A stretch of 64,000 nucleotides of DNA from Pseudomonas coleopterorum. Its GTDB lineage: Bacteria; Pseudomonadota; Gammaproteobacteria; Pseudomonadales; Pseudomonadaceae. Positions 15,619 through 24,668 of the stretch are shown in pieces; position 1 is the first letter of the stretch, and every line of letters begins with the position of its first letter. The stretch is taken from positions 2,232,001 through 2,296,000 of the forward strand of contig NZ_FNTZ01000001.1 in assembly GCF_900105555.1 (NCBI RefSeq), read 5' to 3'. The position numbers and the translations under genes are program-made. A model generated the notes under the pieces. The model was not told where the DNA came from. It saw nothing but the letters and a program-made list of their open reading frames with translations, and did no database searches.

Positions 15619-15649
15619 AAAAAGGCCGCTGCGCTCGCCGCAACGACCT
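15619..15649 (-). terminator. Intrinsic terminator of poxB
   Basis: On the minus strand AGGTCGTTGCG pairs with CGCAGCGGCCT (two G-U pairs), loop GCGAG, followed by TTTTTG. It is placed 25 bases after the poxB stop. Confidence 0.75.
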
Positions 15650-15673
15650 GGTCTGCACTGCTTGCCACCGCGC

Positions 15674-17392
15674 TTACTTGATGAAGTTGTCCACCAGCAT
15701 GTGCGCCACGTCATCGGCGCGCCCGCTGAGCATGGCCTTGGCTGAATACAGGGCCATGTTCGAGACTTGCGAAAGCTCGATCTTGGGCGGCATCACCAGT
15801 TCTTCCGGGTTGACCTTGACGTCCAGCAGCGCCGGGCCAGGGTGGCTCAGGAATCGCTGCACGGCCTGCTCCAGGCTTGCTCCGTCCGACACCTGTTCGC
15901 CGTAGAAGCCCATCACCTCGGCCAACCTGGCGAAATCGGGATTGTGCAGGTCGGTGAAGTTGTCCAGCAAGCCTTCGACCTTTTGCTCGATCTGGACGAA
16001 GTTCAGCGAACTGTTGTTGAACACCACCACCTTGATCGGCAACTTCTCCTGCACTGCCGTGAGCAGGTCGCCCAGCAGCATCGCCAGGCCTCCGTCGCCG
16101 GACAGTGATATGACCTGGCGCTGCGGGTAGGCCTTCTGCAGGCCCAGCGCCTGTGGCATGGCATTGGCCATGGTGCCGTGGCGCAGACTGGTGAGCGTGC
16201 GACGTTGGCCGTTGGTGTTGATATGGCGCAGCACCCAGACCATGGGCGAACCGCCGTCCGCGGTGAACAGCGCATCTTCGCTGGCATGCTTGTCCAGCAG
16301 ATGGGTCAGGTACTGCGGATGGATCAGATGCCCGTCGGTATGACGCTGATCGTGGGCCAGGGTCTTGAGGGTCTTCTGACGCACTTTCAGGCAGTCTTCC
16401 AGAAAGCTGTGCTCGGTGCGCTCAGCCAGCAAGGGCAGCAGTGCCTTCAGGGTGGGCAATACGTCACCGACCACGCCCAGATCGATGGGATGACGACGTC
16501 CCAGATGGGCGCCCTTGCGATCCACCTGAATGATCTTGGCATTCTGCGGATAGAACTGGCCCCAGGCGAAGTCCGCACCCAGCAACAGCAAGGTGTCGCA
16601 CTCCATCATGGCGTGGTAGCCGGACTCGACCCCGAACACGCCCGTCATGCCCATGTTGTAGGGATTGTCGTACTCGACGAAGTCCTTGGCACGCGAGGTA
16701 TGCGCGATGGGCGCTTTCAAGCGCTGGGCCAGCTCGATCAGTTCGTCGTGGGCACCTTCGCAGCCAAAGCCGGCATAGATGGCGATCTTCTTGCCCTTGC
16801 CCAGCATGTCGACGATGTCGTTCAGCTCATCCAGGCTGGGTTGCAACACCGGACGCGGCTGATGGACGCTGAACGGACGATCGTTCTTCACCTCGGCCGA
16901 GCTGATGTCCGACGGCAGGATGATCACCGCCACACCGCCTTCATTGAGCGCGGTCTGCGCAGCCAGGGTGGTCACGCGGCGTGCCTGCTCCGGGGTGTAC
17001 ACCTGCTCGCAGAACACCGTGCAACTGCCGTAGATGGCCTTGAAGTCAACTTCCTGGGGAAAATCCATGCCCAGTTCGCTGGTCACGATCTGGCTGGCGA
17101 TCAGCACCATCGGCGCGTGGTTGCGCTGGGCTTCGAAGATGCCGTTGATAAAGTGCAAACCGCCTGGTCCGCACGATCCGGCGCAGGCCGTCAGGCGACC
17201 GCTGATGAACGACTCGGCGCCAGCGGCAAATGCGGCGGCTTCTTCATGGCGGACGTGCACCCATTCGATCTCGCTGCGCGAAATCGCATCGGTCACGTGA
17301 TTCAGCGTGTCGCCGACGATGCCGTAGCAGTTGCGCACACCTGCTTCCTGCAAGGTCTGGATCACGATGTCGGCTACTTTCTTGCTGGCCAT
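15674..17392 (-). CDS. poxB: Pyruvate:ubiquinone oxidoreductase (pyruvate oxidase)
   Basis: 572 aa, exactly the size of E. coli PoxB. A ThDP- and FAD-dependent peripheral membrane enzyme that decarboxylates pyruvate to acetate and CO2, passing electrons to ubiquinone, mainly in stationary phase. Domain order: ThDP-PYR (VRHEEAAAFAAGAES, catalytic Glu), central FAD domain (about 185-340), and ThDP-PP with SLSGDGGLAMLLGDLLTAVQ...NNSSLNFV (GDG...NN metal/ThDP motif). The C-terminal region would supply the lipid-binding helix. The start ATG (MASKKVADIVIQ) is at the expected site. It stands alone with its own terminator; an acetolactate synthase-type role is less likely because of length and sequence around the ThDP loop. 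Confidence 0.9.
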   Translation of the reverse strand: MASKKVADIVIQTLQEAGVRNCYGIVGDTLNHVTDAISRSEIEWVHVRHEEAAAFAAGAESFISGRLTACAGSCGPGGLHFINGIFEAQRNHAPMVLIASQIVTSELGMDFPQEVDFKAIYGSCTVFCEQVYTPEQARRVTTLAAQTALNEGGVAVIILPSDISSAEVKNDRPFSVHQPRPVLQPSLDELNDIVDMLGKGKKIAIYAGFGCEGAHDELIELAQRLKAPIAHTSRAKDFVEYDNPYNMGMTGVFGVESGYHAMMECDTLLLLGADFAWGQFYPQNAKIIQVDRKGAHLGRRHPIDLGVVGDVLPTLKALLPLLAERTEHSFLEDCLKVRQKTLKTLAHDQRHTDGHLIHPQYLTHLLDKHASEDALFTADGGSPMVWVLRHINTNGQRRTLTSLRHGTMANAMPQALGLQKAYPQRQVISLSGDGGLAMLLGDLLTAVQEKLPIKVVVFNNSSLNFVQIEQKVEGLLDNFTDLHNPDFARLAEVMGFYGEQVSDGASLEQAVQRFLSHPGPALLDVKVNPEELVMPPKIELSQVSNMALYSAKAMLSGRADDVAHMLVDNFIK

Positions 17393-17558
17393 GAAGGCCT
17401 CCTGGTCAGTGAGTCATGCAGCTTAGGCTGGAGCCGGCCTGGGGAGTTCAGCCCGACTGGCGCCTCGCCATGCCTTGGCACGTCGAAACCGGGCGGCGTT
17501 GCCCAACGGTGCGGATCATGCTTTATTGGCGGCCTTTTCACTGTTCAAGGCCCTCGCC

Positions 17559-17918
17559 ATGTCTGCCCGCAAGTTGCTCAGCGCCGCCCTCCTCGTGCTT
17601 GTTTCCCCCCTGGCCATGGCCCATGCCCATCTGACCCATCCGGTGCCCGCCGCCGATGCCTCCGTCGCTGCGCCGGCGCAAGTGAGCCTGGGTTTTTCCG
17701 AAGCCATCGAAGTGGGCTTCAGTAAGGTCACGCTGACGGCCGCGGGCGGTGAACCGGTCGCCTTGCAACCCTTGGCCAGCGCCGTCGACGATCGCAAGAC
17801 CCTGGTGGTCAAGCCTGCCGCGCCTTTGGCGGCGGGGCAGTACACGGTGCACTGGCAGGTGGTGTCGGTGGACACGCACAAAAGCGCCGGCGAGTACCGC
17901 TTCACCGTGAGTCCTTGA
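17559..17918 (+). CDS. copC: CopC-type periplasmic copper-binding protein
   Basis: 119-aa precursor. A signal peptide (MSARKLLSAALLVLVSPLAMA) exposes the N-terminal His of mature HAHLTHPVPAAD, the usual first Cu(II) ligand of CopC; the Asp/His pair near the end (SVDTHKSAGEYRFTV) completes the site. An Ig-like beta fold is expected (PAQVSLGFSEAIEVGFSKVTL). The ATG at 17559 starts the signal peptide. It is followed 2 bases later by copD. CopC delivers copper to CopD or binds excess copper in the periplasm. There is no Met-rich Cu(I) site, so it is of the Cu(II)-only type. Confidence 0.9.
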   Translation: MSARKLLSAALLVLVSPLAMAHAHLTHPVPAADASVAAPAQVSLGFSEAIEVGFSKVTLTAAGGEPVALQPLASAVDDRKTLVVKPAAPLAAGQYTVHWQVVSVDTHKSAGEYRFTVSP

Positions 17919-17920
17919 GC

Positions 17921-18772
17921 ATGAGTGTGTTGATCGTTCTGCGCTTTCTGCATTTCACCAGCCTGATGCTGGTGTTCGGCGCCTGCATGTTCCGCCCGCT
18001 GCTGCTCGATCAGCCCGGCCAAAAGGGTCGGCTGCGCAACCTGATCGATCCCTTGGTGTGCCTGCTGGCAGCACTCGCGCTGATCAGCGGTGTCGCCTGG
18101 CTGTTCGCCGTGGCCTTCGAGATGGGCGGTTCGCTGGACATGGCGCTGATGCGCCGGGTCCTGGGTGAAACCTTTTTCGGCAAGGTCTGGACCCTGCACC
18201 TGTTCGCCTGTGTGGCTGTCCTGGTGTGCCTGCGCCTTCCTCATCCAAAACTTCAGGTGGTGGCCCGCCCCCTGAGCGCGTTGGCTTTGGCAACGCTGGC
18301 ACCGGTCGGTCATGCCGCGATGTTCGAAGGCTCGGCGGGCACCTGGCTGGTGATCAACCAGTTGATCCACCTGCTATGTGTCGGCGCGTGGCTGGGCGGC
18401 CTGATGCTGTTGATGTTCGTGCTTGCACGCCCCGGCGATCAGGATCTGCGCGTGGTGCTGGGTCGCTTCAGTGGCGTGGGGTGTGTGCTGGTGGCGGGGT
18501 TGCTGGTGACCGGGCTGATCAACACCCGGGCGTTGACCGGCTCCTTCCTGCCGGTGCCAGGTGCGTCCGGGTTCGCCACGGTCCTGGCCGTCAAGCTGGC
18601 GTTGGTGCTGGCCATGCTCGGCCTGGCTGTGTGGCACCGCCGGCAACTGGCTCGTGGTCCGCTGGACGTGCAATCGTTAAAGCGCACGGTCACCCTTGAA
18701 TGGGCCTGCGGCCTGGGCGCGGTGGCGGCTGTCGCCCTGCTCGGCACTCTGGCGCCGACGCCGCTGGGGTGA
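17921..18772 (+). CDS. copD: CopD-type copper-import membrane protein
   Basis: 283-aa inner-membrane protein with about eight hydrophobic segments and the CopD domain signature (SAGTWLVINQLIHLLCVGAWLGGLMLLMFVLARP, with conserved His and Trp). Partner of periplasmic CopC in copper uptake or resistance. The ATG at 17921 follows the copC stop by 2 bases; an in-frame TTG two codons earlier is possible but less likely. It forms a two-gene operon with copC; the sensor system and copAB are absent here. Confidence 0.9.
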   Translation: MSVLIVLRFLHFTSLMLVFGACMFRPLLLDQPGQKGRLRNLIDPLVCLLAALALISGVAWLFAVAFEMGGSLDMALMRRVLGETFFGKVWTLHLFACVAVLVCLRLPHPKLQVVARPLSALALATLAPVGHAAMFEGSAGTWLVINQLIHLLCVGAWLGGLMLLMFVLARPGDQDLRVVLGRFSGVGCVLVAGLLVTGLINTRALTGSFLPVPGASGFATVLAVKLALVLAMLGLAVWHRRQLARGPLDVQSLKRTVTLEWACGLGAVAAVALLGTLAPTPLG

Positions 18773-18803
18773 GTCACCTGCGGCGCTTGAAACCTGCGGC
18801 GAA

Positions 18804-18843
18804 TAAAAAAAGGGCCGTGCTCCCCTGCAAGAGCACGACCCTC
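18804..18843 (-). terminator. Intrinsic terminator between copD and the TOBE gene
   Basis: Stem agggtcgtgctc / gagcacggccct with a loop of 8 bases, followed on the minus strand by seven T. Serves the minus-strand TOBE gene and may also stop read-through from copD. Confidence 0.85.
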
Positions 18844-18920
18844 AAGATTCTTTCGGCTTCAAACGTGACAAGACACCACGTGGTCAAACGTGGGGACCGG
18901 ATCAGTATGCGGGGGAATTG

Positions 18921-19136
18921 TTACAGTTTGGCGATGGACACTTCGGTGGATTTCACGAAGGCGATGACTTCGCTGCCGATCTGCAATTCCAGCTCGTGCA
19001 CCGAGCGGGTGGTAATGACCGACGTCACGATACCGGCTGGCGTCTGCACGTCGATTTCCGAGACCACCGGACCTTCGATGATTTCCTTCACGGTGCCTTT
19101 GAACTGGTTGCGTACGTTGATCGCTTTGATGGTCAT
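18921..19136 (-). CDS. Stand-alone TOBE/Mop domain molybdate-binding protein (molbindin-like)
   Basis: 71 aa, a single TOBE domain (MTIKAINVRNQFKGTVKEI, then SEIDVQTPAGIVTSVITTRSV and SEVIAFVKSTEVSIAKL). Molbindins assemble as hexamers that bind molybdate or tungstate oxyanions in the cytoplasm. The ATG at 19136 follows a good ribosome site (aacgaggatgactgc). The 160 bases upstream are AT-rich and should hold its promoter. No molybdate transporter genes adjoin it. Confidence 0.88.
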   Translation of the reverse strand: MTIKAINVRNQFKGTVKEIIEGPVVSEIDVQTPAGIVTSVITTRSVHELELQIGSEVIAFVKSTEVSIAKL

Positions 19137-19296
19137 GCAGTCATCCTCGTTAGAAATTCGGTCGCACCGCAGTGCGTGAGCTAGAGATTGCACCTTCGGC
19201 CGAATATTTAAAAAGAATAAATAATGCTTTTTATATGTCTTTTGGAGATATACCACCCCGGATGCCTGTGTGCGATACAGGCGTCAGCTCGTGCGC

Positions 19297-19839
19297 TTAT
19301 TCGGACTTGGCGAAGCGTAGACCCTGACGAATCCCCATCACCTCGGCTTCCAGCTGCGGATAACCCACGGCCGAGCCGGCATAACTGAAGCCATAGGCCA
19401 TGCCGGGCTGCACCGCCGCAACCAGGGTCTGCGTGATGGCCAGGGTGCCGTTGCGGGTGACCTTGCAGGTGGTCTGCGCTGCGGGCAGGTTGCCCAGCGT
19501 CGTCGATTTAACCTTGGTGCACACGCTCTGGTAGCCGGAGCGAGAAAAGTTGATCTGGATCGCCTTGCGCATCTCCAGCAATACCGCTTCCAGGTTCACG
19601 GCATGGTCCTGGGCCAGGGCGCCACGGGTCATTTCCACAATCATCAAGGGGTCGCCATTGGCGTCGGTCTTGGTCGCGCGCTGGCGGCTGCCGCTGGGCT
19701 GGCCCTGGGCGTCGGACGCATCAGGCAGGATCTGCACATCCCAGTCGGCCGGCCAGACGATCACGCTGTCGTCGGCCCAGGCCGGTGCGCCGATCAGCCA
19801 GCACAACAGCAGGCAGTGGGCGTGTCGCAGATAAGGCAT
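19297..19839 (-). CDS. Exported DUF4946-type protein
   Basis: 180-aa precursor of unknown function, seen mainly in pseudomonads. Signal peptide MPYLRHAHCLLLCWLIGAPAWA; the mature part starts DDSVIVWPADWDVQILP and contains two Cys (CTKVKS...TTCKVT) that could form a disulfide. A C-terminal helix-rich piece (YPQLEAEVMGIRQGLRF) follows. Likely periplasmic. There is no operon partner; the neighbouring TOBE gene is more than 160 bases away and the next gene is divergent. Confidence 0.7.
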   Translation of the reverse strand: MPYLRHAHCLLLCWLIGAPAWADDSVIVWPADWDVQILPDASDAQGQPSGSRQRATKTDANGDPLMIVEMTRGALAQDHAVNLEAVLLEMRKAIQINFSRSGYQSVCTKVKSTTLGNLPAAQTTCKVTRNGTLAITQTLVAAVQPGMAYGFSYAGSAVGYPQLEAEVMGIRQGLRFAKSE

Positions 19840-19944
19840 CGCAGTTTACTCCACGGCAAAAGGGCCATCAGTCTCGCAGACCCGCGGGCGCAGCACTACG
19901 GTAATATCCGCAGCGATCGATGGCCATTCAGGGAGCAGGTGTCA

Positions 19945-20967
19945 ATGACCCAACGGATCTTCAGCGGCGCCGGGCAAAGCAAGAACCTGCTGTACCTGGC
20001 TTCGGCCAACGAGCGCCTGCGCGACGGCACCCAGGCCAGCCTGCGTGTGGGGTTCGTGTTGCTGGAGCATTTCTCCCTGGCGGCCTTCACCGCCAGCCTC
20101 GACACCCTGGTCACGGCCAACCTGATCAGCTCGGGCGCCTATGCCATTCGCTCGTACGGCTTGGCGCCCGGGCAGGTCATCAGTGACCTGGGTATCCTGC
20201 TGCAGCCGGATGCGCCGTTGATGCCCGGCGTGCATGACGAACTGGACCTGTTGATCATCTGTGGGGGCTTCCGCACACCCCTGCGCGCCTCCGTGTTGCT
20301 CAATCGCGTGCTTGGCGACTGTGCTCGACGCGGCATCGCCCTGGGCGGTCTGTGGAACGGTGCCTGGTTCCTGGGTCAGGCGGGCCTGCTCGATGGCTAT
20401 CGCTGCGCGGTGCACCCGGAGAACCGCGCCTCCCTGGCCGAAGTCAGCCCGCAGATCACCGTCACTCCGGCCAGCCAGGTCATCGACCGTGACCGCTTCA
20501 CCGCCGCCAGCCCCAATGGCGGCTTCAGCATGATGATGGCGCTGATCCGTGCCCAGCGCGGCGACACGCTGGCCGACGGCGTCGAGCATATCCTCGCCTT
20601 CGAAGGGCTGCGCTTTCGCCGCAGCGGCGCGCAGGCCAATGGCAAGCTCAGCCAGCCGCTGCGCAATATCATCGACCTGATGGAGAGCAATCTGGAGGAA
20701 CCGCTGTCGCTCGACCAGCTGGCCGAGTTCGTCGGCCGCTCGCGGCGCCAGATCGACCGATTGTTTCAGGACCAGCTCGGCACTTCCCCCCATCGCTACT
20801 ACATGGAACTGCGGGTCACCGAAGCACGACGACTGCTGCAGCATTCACAGCTGTCGATCATGGAGGTGGCGATCGCCTGTGGGTTCGTTTCGGTCAGCCA
20901 TTTCAGCAAGTGCTACAGCGGCTATTTCGGCCACTCGCCATCACGTGAAACCCGCTTGGCAGACTGA
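19945..20967 (+). CDS. GlxA-type AraC-family transcriptional regulator (first copy)
   Basis: 340 aa. The N-terminal DJ-1/PfpI-like domain (LRVGFVLLEHFSLAAFTASLDTL..., GLWNGAWFLGQAGLLDGYRCAVH) lacks the nucleophilic Cys of the amidase elbow (Asn-Gly-Ala here), so it is a sensor rather than an enzyme. The C-terminal double HTH (LSLDQLAEFVGRSRRQIDRLFQDQLGTSPHRYYMELR and IMEVAIACGFVSVSHFSKCY) is complete. Regulators of this type control choline, betaine, carnitine and arginine catabolism in Pseudomonas. No obvious target adjoins it, so its regulon is unknown. The ATG at 19945 was selected because it starts the conserved region; the in-frame upstream extension overlaps the divergent gene. Confidence 0.88.
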   Translation: MTQRIFSGAGQSKNLLYLASANERLRDGTQASLRVGFVLLEHFSLAAFTASLDTLVTANLISSGAYAIRSYGLAPGQVISDLGILLQPDAPLMPGVHDELDLLIICGGFRTPLRASVLLNRVLGDCARRGIALGGLWNGAWFLGQAGLLDGYRCAVHPENRASLAEVSPQITVTPASQVIDRDRFTAASPNGGFSMMMALIRAQRGDTLADGVEHILAFEGLRFRRSGAQANGKLSQPLRNIIDLMESNLEEPLSLDQLAEFVGRSRRQIDRLFQDQLGTSPHRYYMELRVTEARRLLQHSQLSIMEVAIACGFVSVSHFSKCYSGYFGHSPSRETRLAD

Positions 20968-21020
20968 TCGGCTGCGGGTGACGGGGAACCGTAGCGGCAT
21001 CTGCCGGTCGACTCCAGTTC

Positions 21021-22169
21021 ATGCCACACGCGAGCCTTCGACCCATGGAATACGCCCTTCCCGACTCCTTGCTCGCCCGCGTGCCGCTGCCCTGGCTGAG
21101 CACGCTGATTGCCGCGGTACTGGCGGTATGCGTCGTTCTGCTGATCCGCTGGGTCGGCCTGATCATCCTGCGCCGCGTATCGAAGTCGTTCGTCCTGGCC
21201 CGGCAGCTCATCCTGCGGGCCGAGCAGCCAACGTTGTGGCTGATGCCGCTGATGAGCCTGCAGGCGGTCTGGACCTCGGCGCCCGACGACCTGCTGATGA
21301 TCAACACCGTGCGCCACCTCAACGGCATGCTGGTGACCGCCTGCCTGACCTGGTTGGGCCTGCGTTGCGTCAAGGCTGTGGCCACCACCATGACCATCAA
21401 GCATCCGCTGGACATCGAGGACAACCTGGCGGCGCGGCGGATCCAGACCCAGGTGCGGGTGCTGGTGCAGTGTCTGAACGTGCTGGTGCTGATCTTCGGC
21501 ATTGCCTTGATCCTGATGACCTTCCCGGCCGTGCGGCAGATCGGCACCAGCCTCCTGGCGTCCGCAGGCCTCGCGGGCCTGGCCGCCGGTTTTGCCGCCA
21601 AGCCGGTGCTGGGCAACCTGATCGCCGGCTTGCAGATCGCCATTTCCCAGCCGATCCGCATCGATGACGTGGTCATCGTCGAGGGCGAATGGGGGCGCAT
21701 CGAGGAAATTACCGGCACCTATGTGGTGGTGAAAATCTGGGACGAACGGCGCATGGTGGTGCCGCTGCAATACTTCATCGAAAAGCCCTTCCAGAACTGG
21801 ACTCGCAGCACGTCGAGCATCATCGGCTCGGTGTTTCTCTGGGTGGACTACTCGGTGCCGCTGGAAGCGCTGCGCGCCGAAACCCGGCGCCTGTGCGAGG
21901 AAATCCCGCACCTGTGGGACGGTCGCGTCGAGGTGTTGCAGGTCACCGACACCAGCGACAAGGCGATGCAGCTGCGTATTCTGTTGAGCTCGGTGGATTC
22001 GTCGCGCAACTGGGATGCACGCTGCTATGTGCGCGAGCGCCTGATCACCTTCGTCAACAACCGCTACCCCGAATGCCTGCCGCAGCTGCGCGCCGAGATG
22101 TCGACGCGCACCCTGCACCCGGCCAACGAAGAAGGCCCGAGCGACGTGGTTCGCCAGCCGCCGGTCTGA
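21021..22169 (+). CDS. MscS-family mechanosensitive ion channel
   Basis: 382 aa. N-terminal transmembrane helices (LLARVPLPWLSTLIAAVLAVCVVLLIRW and later segments) lead to the pore helix SLLASAGLAGLAAGFAAKPVLGNLIAGLQIAISQPIRIDDVVIVEG, the hallmark of MscS with Gly/Ala packing. Then come the beta domain (GEWGRIEEITGTYVVVKIWDERRMVVP) and an alpha/beta C-terminal domain. It would open under membrane tension to release solutes on osmotic down-shock. Start uncertain: ATG at 21021 or ATG at 21045, both with weak ribosome sites. Confidence 0.92.
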   Translation: MPHASLRPMEYALPDSLLARVPLPWLSTLIAAVLAVCVVLLIRWVGLIILRRVSKSFVLARQLILRAEQPTLWLMPLMSLQAVWTSAPDDLLMINTVRHLNGMLVTACLTWLGLRCVKAVATTMTIKHPLDIEDNLAARRIQTQVRVLVQCLNVLVLIFGIALILMTFPAVRQIGTSLLASAGLAGLAAGFAAKPVLGNLIAGLQIAISQPIRIDDVVIVEGEWGRIEEITGTYVVVKIWDERRMVVPLQYFIEKPFQNWTRSTSSIIGSVFLWVDYSVPLEALRAETRRLCEEIPHLWDGRVEVLQVTDTSDKAMQLRILLSSVDSSRNWDARCYVRERLITFVNNRYPECLPQLRAEMSTRTLHPANEEGPSDVVRQPPV

Positions 22170-22199
22170 GGTTCACCGGCGGCTTTTCAACGCTGAGCG

Positions 22200-24023
22200 T
22201 CAGCGGCGCGGAACATCCTTCGCTGCCGCTTTTTCTTCCTGGCGATCGGACTCGAACAACCGCGCCAGCTCGGCGCGCGCTTCCTGGGCGGTCTGCATGA
22301 CCTTGGCCTCATCGTCGTAGATCGCGTGCTGGGCCTGCAGCACCTGTTCATCGTGACGTTTGAAGCGGTTGATCCGCGCATCGGCCTGGGATTGGCTCAG
22401 CCCCAGCCCCACCAACGTTCGCCGGGTGATCTCCAGGCTCGAGTAATAGGTTTCGCGAACCGCCTGCGCGCCGTGGTCGACCAGCCGGTGCACATGCTGG
22501 CGGTTACGCGCGCGGGCGATGATCTGCACGTGCGGGTACAGGCGGTGGACCAGTTCGGCGGTCTTGATGTTGATTTCCGGATCGTCGGTGGCGATGACGA
22601 AATACTCGGCCTGCTCCACCTTGGCCGCGCGCAGGATCTCGGGGCGCAGCGGGTCGCCGTAGAATACCGGCAGGTGGCCAAAGCTGCGCGAGAACTCGAT
22701 GGATTCCACCGAGGTGTCCAGGGCCACGAAACTGATCTTCTGTGCACGCAGGATACGCGCCACGATTTGCCCCATCCGACCCATGCCGGCGATCACCACG
22801 CGGGGCGCGTCACTGTCGATCTCGCGGTATTCCTCGGGTACTTCCACTGGCGGCGTCTTGGTCCGCAGCAGCCGTGCGCACAGCAGCAACAGCAAGGGCG
22901 TGAGCGCCATGGACAGGGTGATGGTCAGCAGCAGCGTGTCGTACAGGCGCGCATCGAACAGCCCCTGCTCGCGGCCGATCTTGAACACCACGAAGGCGAA
23001 TTCGCCACCAGCGGCCAGCACGATGCCCAGGCGCACCGCGCTGAGCCGACCCAGACCACCGGCCAGACGCCCGATCAGCATCAGCAGCGGCAGCTTGATC
23101 CCGATCAGCAGGACTGTGAGGCCCAGCACCAGGGCCGGGCTTTCGAGCAGCAACCCCAAATTGGCGCCCATGCCAACGCTGATGAAGAACAGGCCCAGCA
23201 GCAGCCCCTTGAAGGGCTCGATCTGCGATTCCAGTTCGTGCCGGTATTCCGAGTCGGCCAGCAGCAAGCCGGCGAGAAACGCTCCCAGGGCCATGGAAAC
23301 ACCGGCCAGTTCCATCAGCCAGGCGGTACCGATCACCACCAGCAAGGCCGTGGCGGTGGACACCTCCTGCAGACCGGTGCGGGCGACGATGCGAAACACC
23401 GGCCGCAACAGATAGCGTCCGCCGATCACCACCACGGCGATGCTGCCGAGCACCCGCAGGCTGTGATCCAGGGTACTGCCCTCGCCGGCATCGCCGCCTC
23501 CTCCGGCCAGCAATGGCACCATGGCGATCAGTGGGATCGCGGCAATGTCCTGGAACAGCAGAATGGCGAACGCCAGGCGGCCATGGGGACTGTTCAGTTC
23601 CTTGCGTTCGGCCAGGCTCTGCAACCCGAACGCCGTGGATGACAGCGCCAGCCCCAGGCCCAGGACCACGGCGCTGTTCAACGGCTGCCCGAAGGCCAGC
23701 AATGCCACGGCGCCAATGACCACCGCGGTCAACAGCACCTGGGCCAGACCGACGCCGAACACCGCCTTGCGCATGACCCACAGGCGTTTGGGCGACAGTT
23801 CCAGGCCAATGATGAACAGCAGCAGCACCACGCCCAGTTCGGAGATGTGGCTGACGCTTTGGGGATCGCCCACCCAGCCCAGCACCTGCGGGCCTATGAC
23901 CACACCGGCGAACAGGTAGCCGAGCACCGCGCCCAGTTGCAGGCGCTTGGCCAGTGGCACGGCGATCACCGCAGCCAGCAGGAACACCACGGCAGCTTGT
24001 AGCATGTTGCCTTCTTCGGGCAT
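22200..24023 (-). CDS. Monovalent cation:proton antiporter-2 (Kef-type) with TrkA-N domain
   Basis: 607-aa CPA2 transporter. About 12-13 membrane segments (residues 6-385) with ELGVVLLLFIIGLELSP, LLFQDIAAIPLIA and GIVLAAGGEFAFVVF motifs, then a cytosolic RCK/TrkA-N domain (RVVIAGMGRMGQIVARIL, NAD-binding GxGxxG) and a charged tail. It is like KefB/KefC, glutathione-gated K+ efflux systems that protect against electrophiles, but no KefF/KefG-type ancillary gene is adjacent. The ATG at 24023 (MPEEGNML) has ggag at proper distance; 24035 and 24005 are possible. It is divergent from the cobalamin riboswitch region. Confidence 0.9.
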   Translation of the reverse strand: MPEEGNMLQAAVVFLLAAVIAVPLAKRLQLGAVLGYLFAGVVIGPQVLGWVGDPQSVSHISELGVVLLLFIIGLELSPKRLWVMRKAVFGVGLAQVLLTAVVIGAVALLAFGQPLNSAVVLGLGLALSSTAFGLQSLAERKELNSPHGRLAFAILLFQDIAAIPLIAMVPLLAGGGGDAGEGSTLDHSLRVLGSIAVVVIGGRYLLRPVFRIVARTGLQEVSTATALLVVIGTAWLMELAGVSMALGAFLAGLLLADSEYRHELESQIEPFKGLLLGLFFISVGMGANLGLLLESPALVLGLTVLLIGIKLPLLMLIGRLAGGLGRLSAVRLGIVLAAGGEFAFVVFKIGREQGLFDARLYDTLLLTITLSMALTPLLLLLCARLLRTKTPPVEVPEEYREIDSDAPRVVIAGMGRMGQIVARILRAQKISFVALDTSVESIEFSRSFGHLPVFYGDPLRPEILRAAKVEQAEYFVIATDDPEINIKTAELVHRLYPHVQIIARARNRQHVHRLVDHGAQAVRETYYSSLEITRRTLVGLGLSQSQADARINRFKRHDEQVLQAQHAIYDDEAKVMQTAQEARAELARLFESDRQEEKAAAKDVPRR

Positions 24024-24124
24024 GGGGAACTCCATTTCGTAGGGAGAAAGCGCGGACCGCGGGCGCATTCTACAGCGCGCGGCGCATTGACGATGCTGCG
24101 GCGACATGATTTGCTAGGCGCCAT

Positions 24125-24325
24125 CGTTTGGGTGCCCTTCACAGGGTGAAACGGGAAACCGGTGCGTGCCAGCCTCCAGGAGGGATTGGCACAAGTCCGG
24201 TGCTGCCCCCGCAACGGTAAGCGAGAGAAGTGTCAGATCCACTGTGCCCCTGCGGGCATGGGAAGGCGATGCTTTCAAGGTGGGCTTCATGCCGCCCCTC
24301 GCAAGCCCGGAGACCGGCCCAGACA
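24125..24325 (+). promoter_or_regulatory. Cobalamin riboswitch 1 (cbtB-cbtA-cobE-cobM leader)
   Basis: Contains the conserved elements in order: ggtgcc, acgggaaaccggtg, aagtccggtgctgcccccgcaacggtaa (24196-24223), and the 3' box gcccggagaccggccc (about 24305-24320). Binding of adenosylcobalamin to such leaders lowers expression of the downstream genes. The remaining 140 bases to the cbtB start could hold the expression platform. This explains most of the 442-base gap. Confidence 0.93.
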
Positions 24326-24465
24326 ATCGTTGATCGACAACCCTGCGGTGGGCGGGCGCTGTTGCGAGCATGGCGCGCCCGCGCCAGGCTTTCTTCGTGC
24401 GCGTACCCGATCGATGGTGCCACTTACCGTGGACCACCGCCGTGGGGACCACATGAGGGAACGCC

Positions 24466-24657
24466 ATGTCTACCACCGCCTCCACCCCCGAACACGCCCT
24501 GCCGTCCGCCGGCACCCTGGCCCAGCGCATCGCCCTGGCGGTCGGCACCTTCCTGCTGGGCTGCTGCCTGGTGGGCTTCGCCGGCTTCTCGCACATCGAG
24601 GCGGTGCACAACGCCGCTCACGATACCCGGCACAGCGCCGCCTTTCCGTGCCATTGA
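24466..24657 (+). CDS. cbtB: Cobalt transporter subunit CbtB
   Basis: 63 aa. One transmembrane helix (ALAVGTFLLGCCLVGFAGF) followed by the CbtB signature His-rich tail (HIEAVHNAAHDTRHSAAFPCH, ending in the PCH triad), which is thought to bind cobalt. It acts with CbtA in B12-regulated cobalt uptake. It stands first behind a cobalamin riboswitch and 11 bases before cbtA, which independently supports the call. Confidence 0.92.
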   Translation: MSTTASTPEHALPSAGTLAQRIALAVGTFLLGCCLVGFAGFSHIEAVHNAAHDTRHSAAFPCH

Positions 24658-24668
24658 GGAGCGTCGAG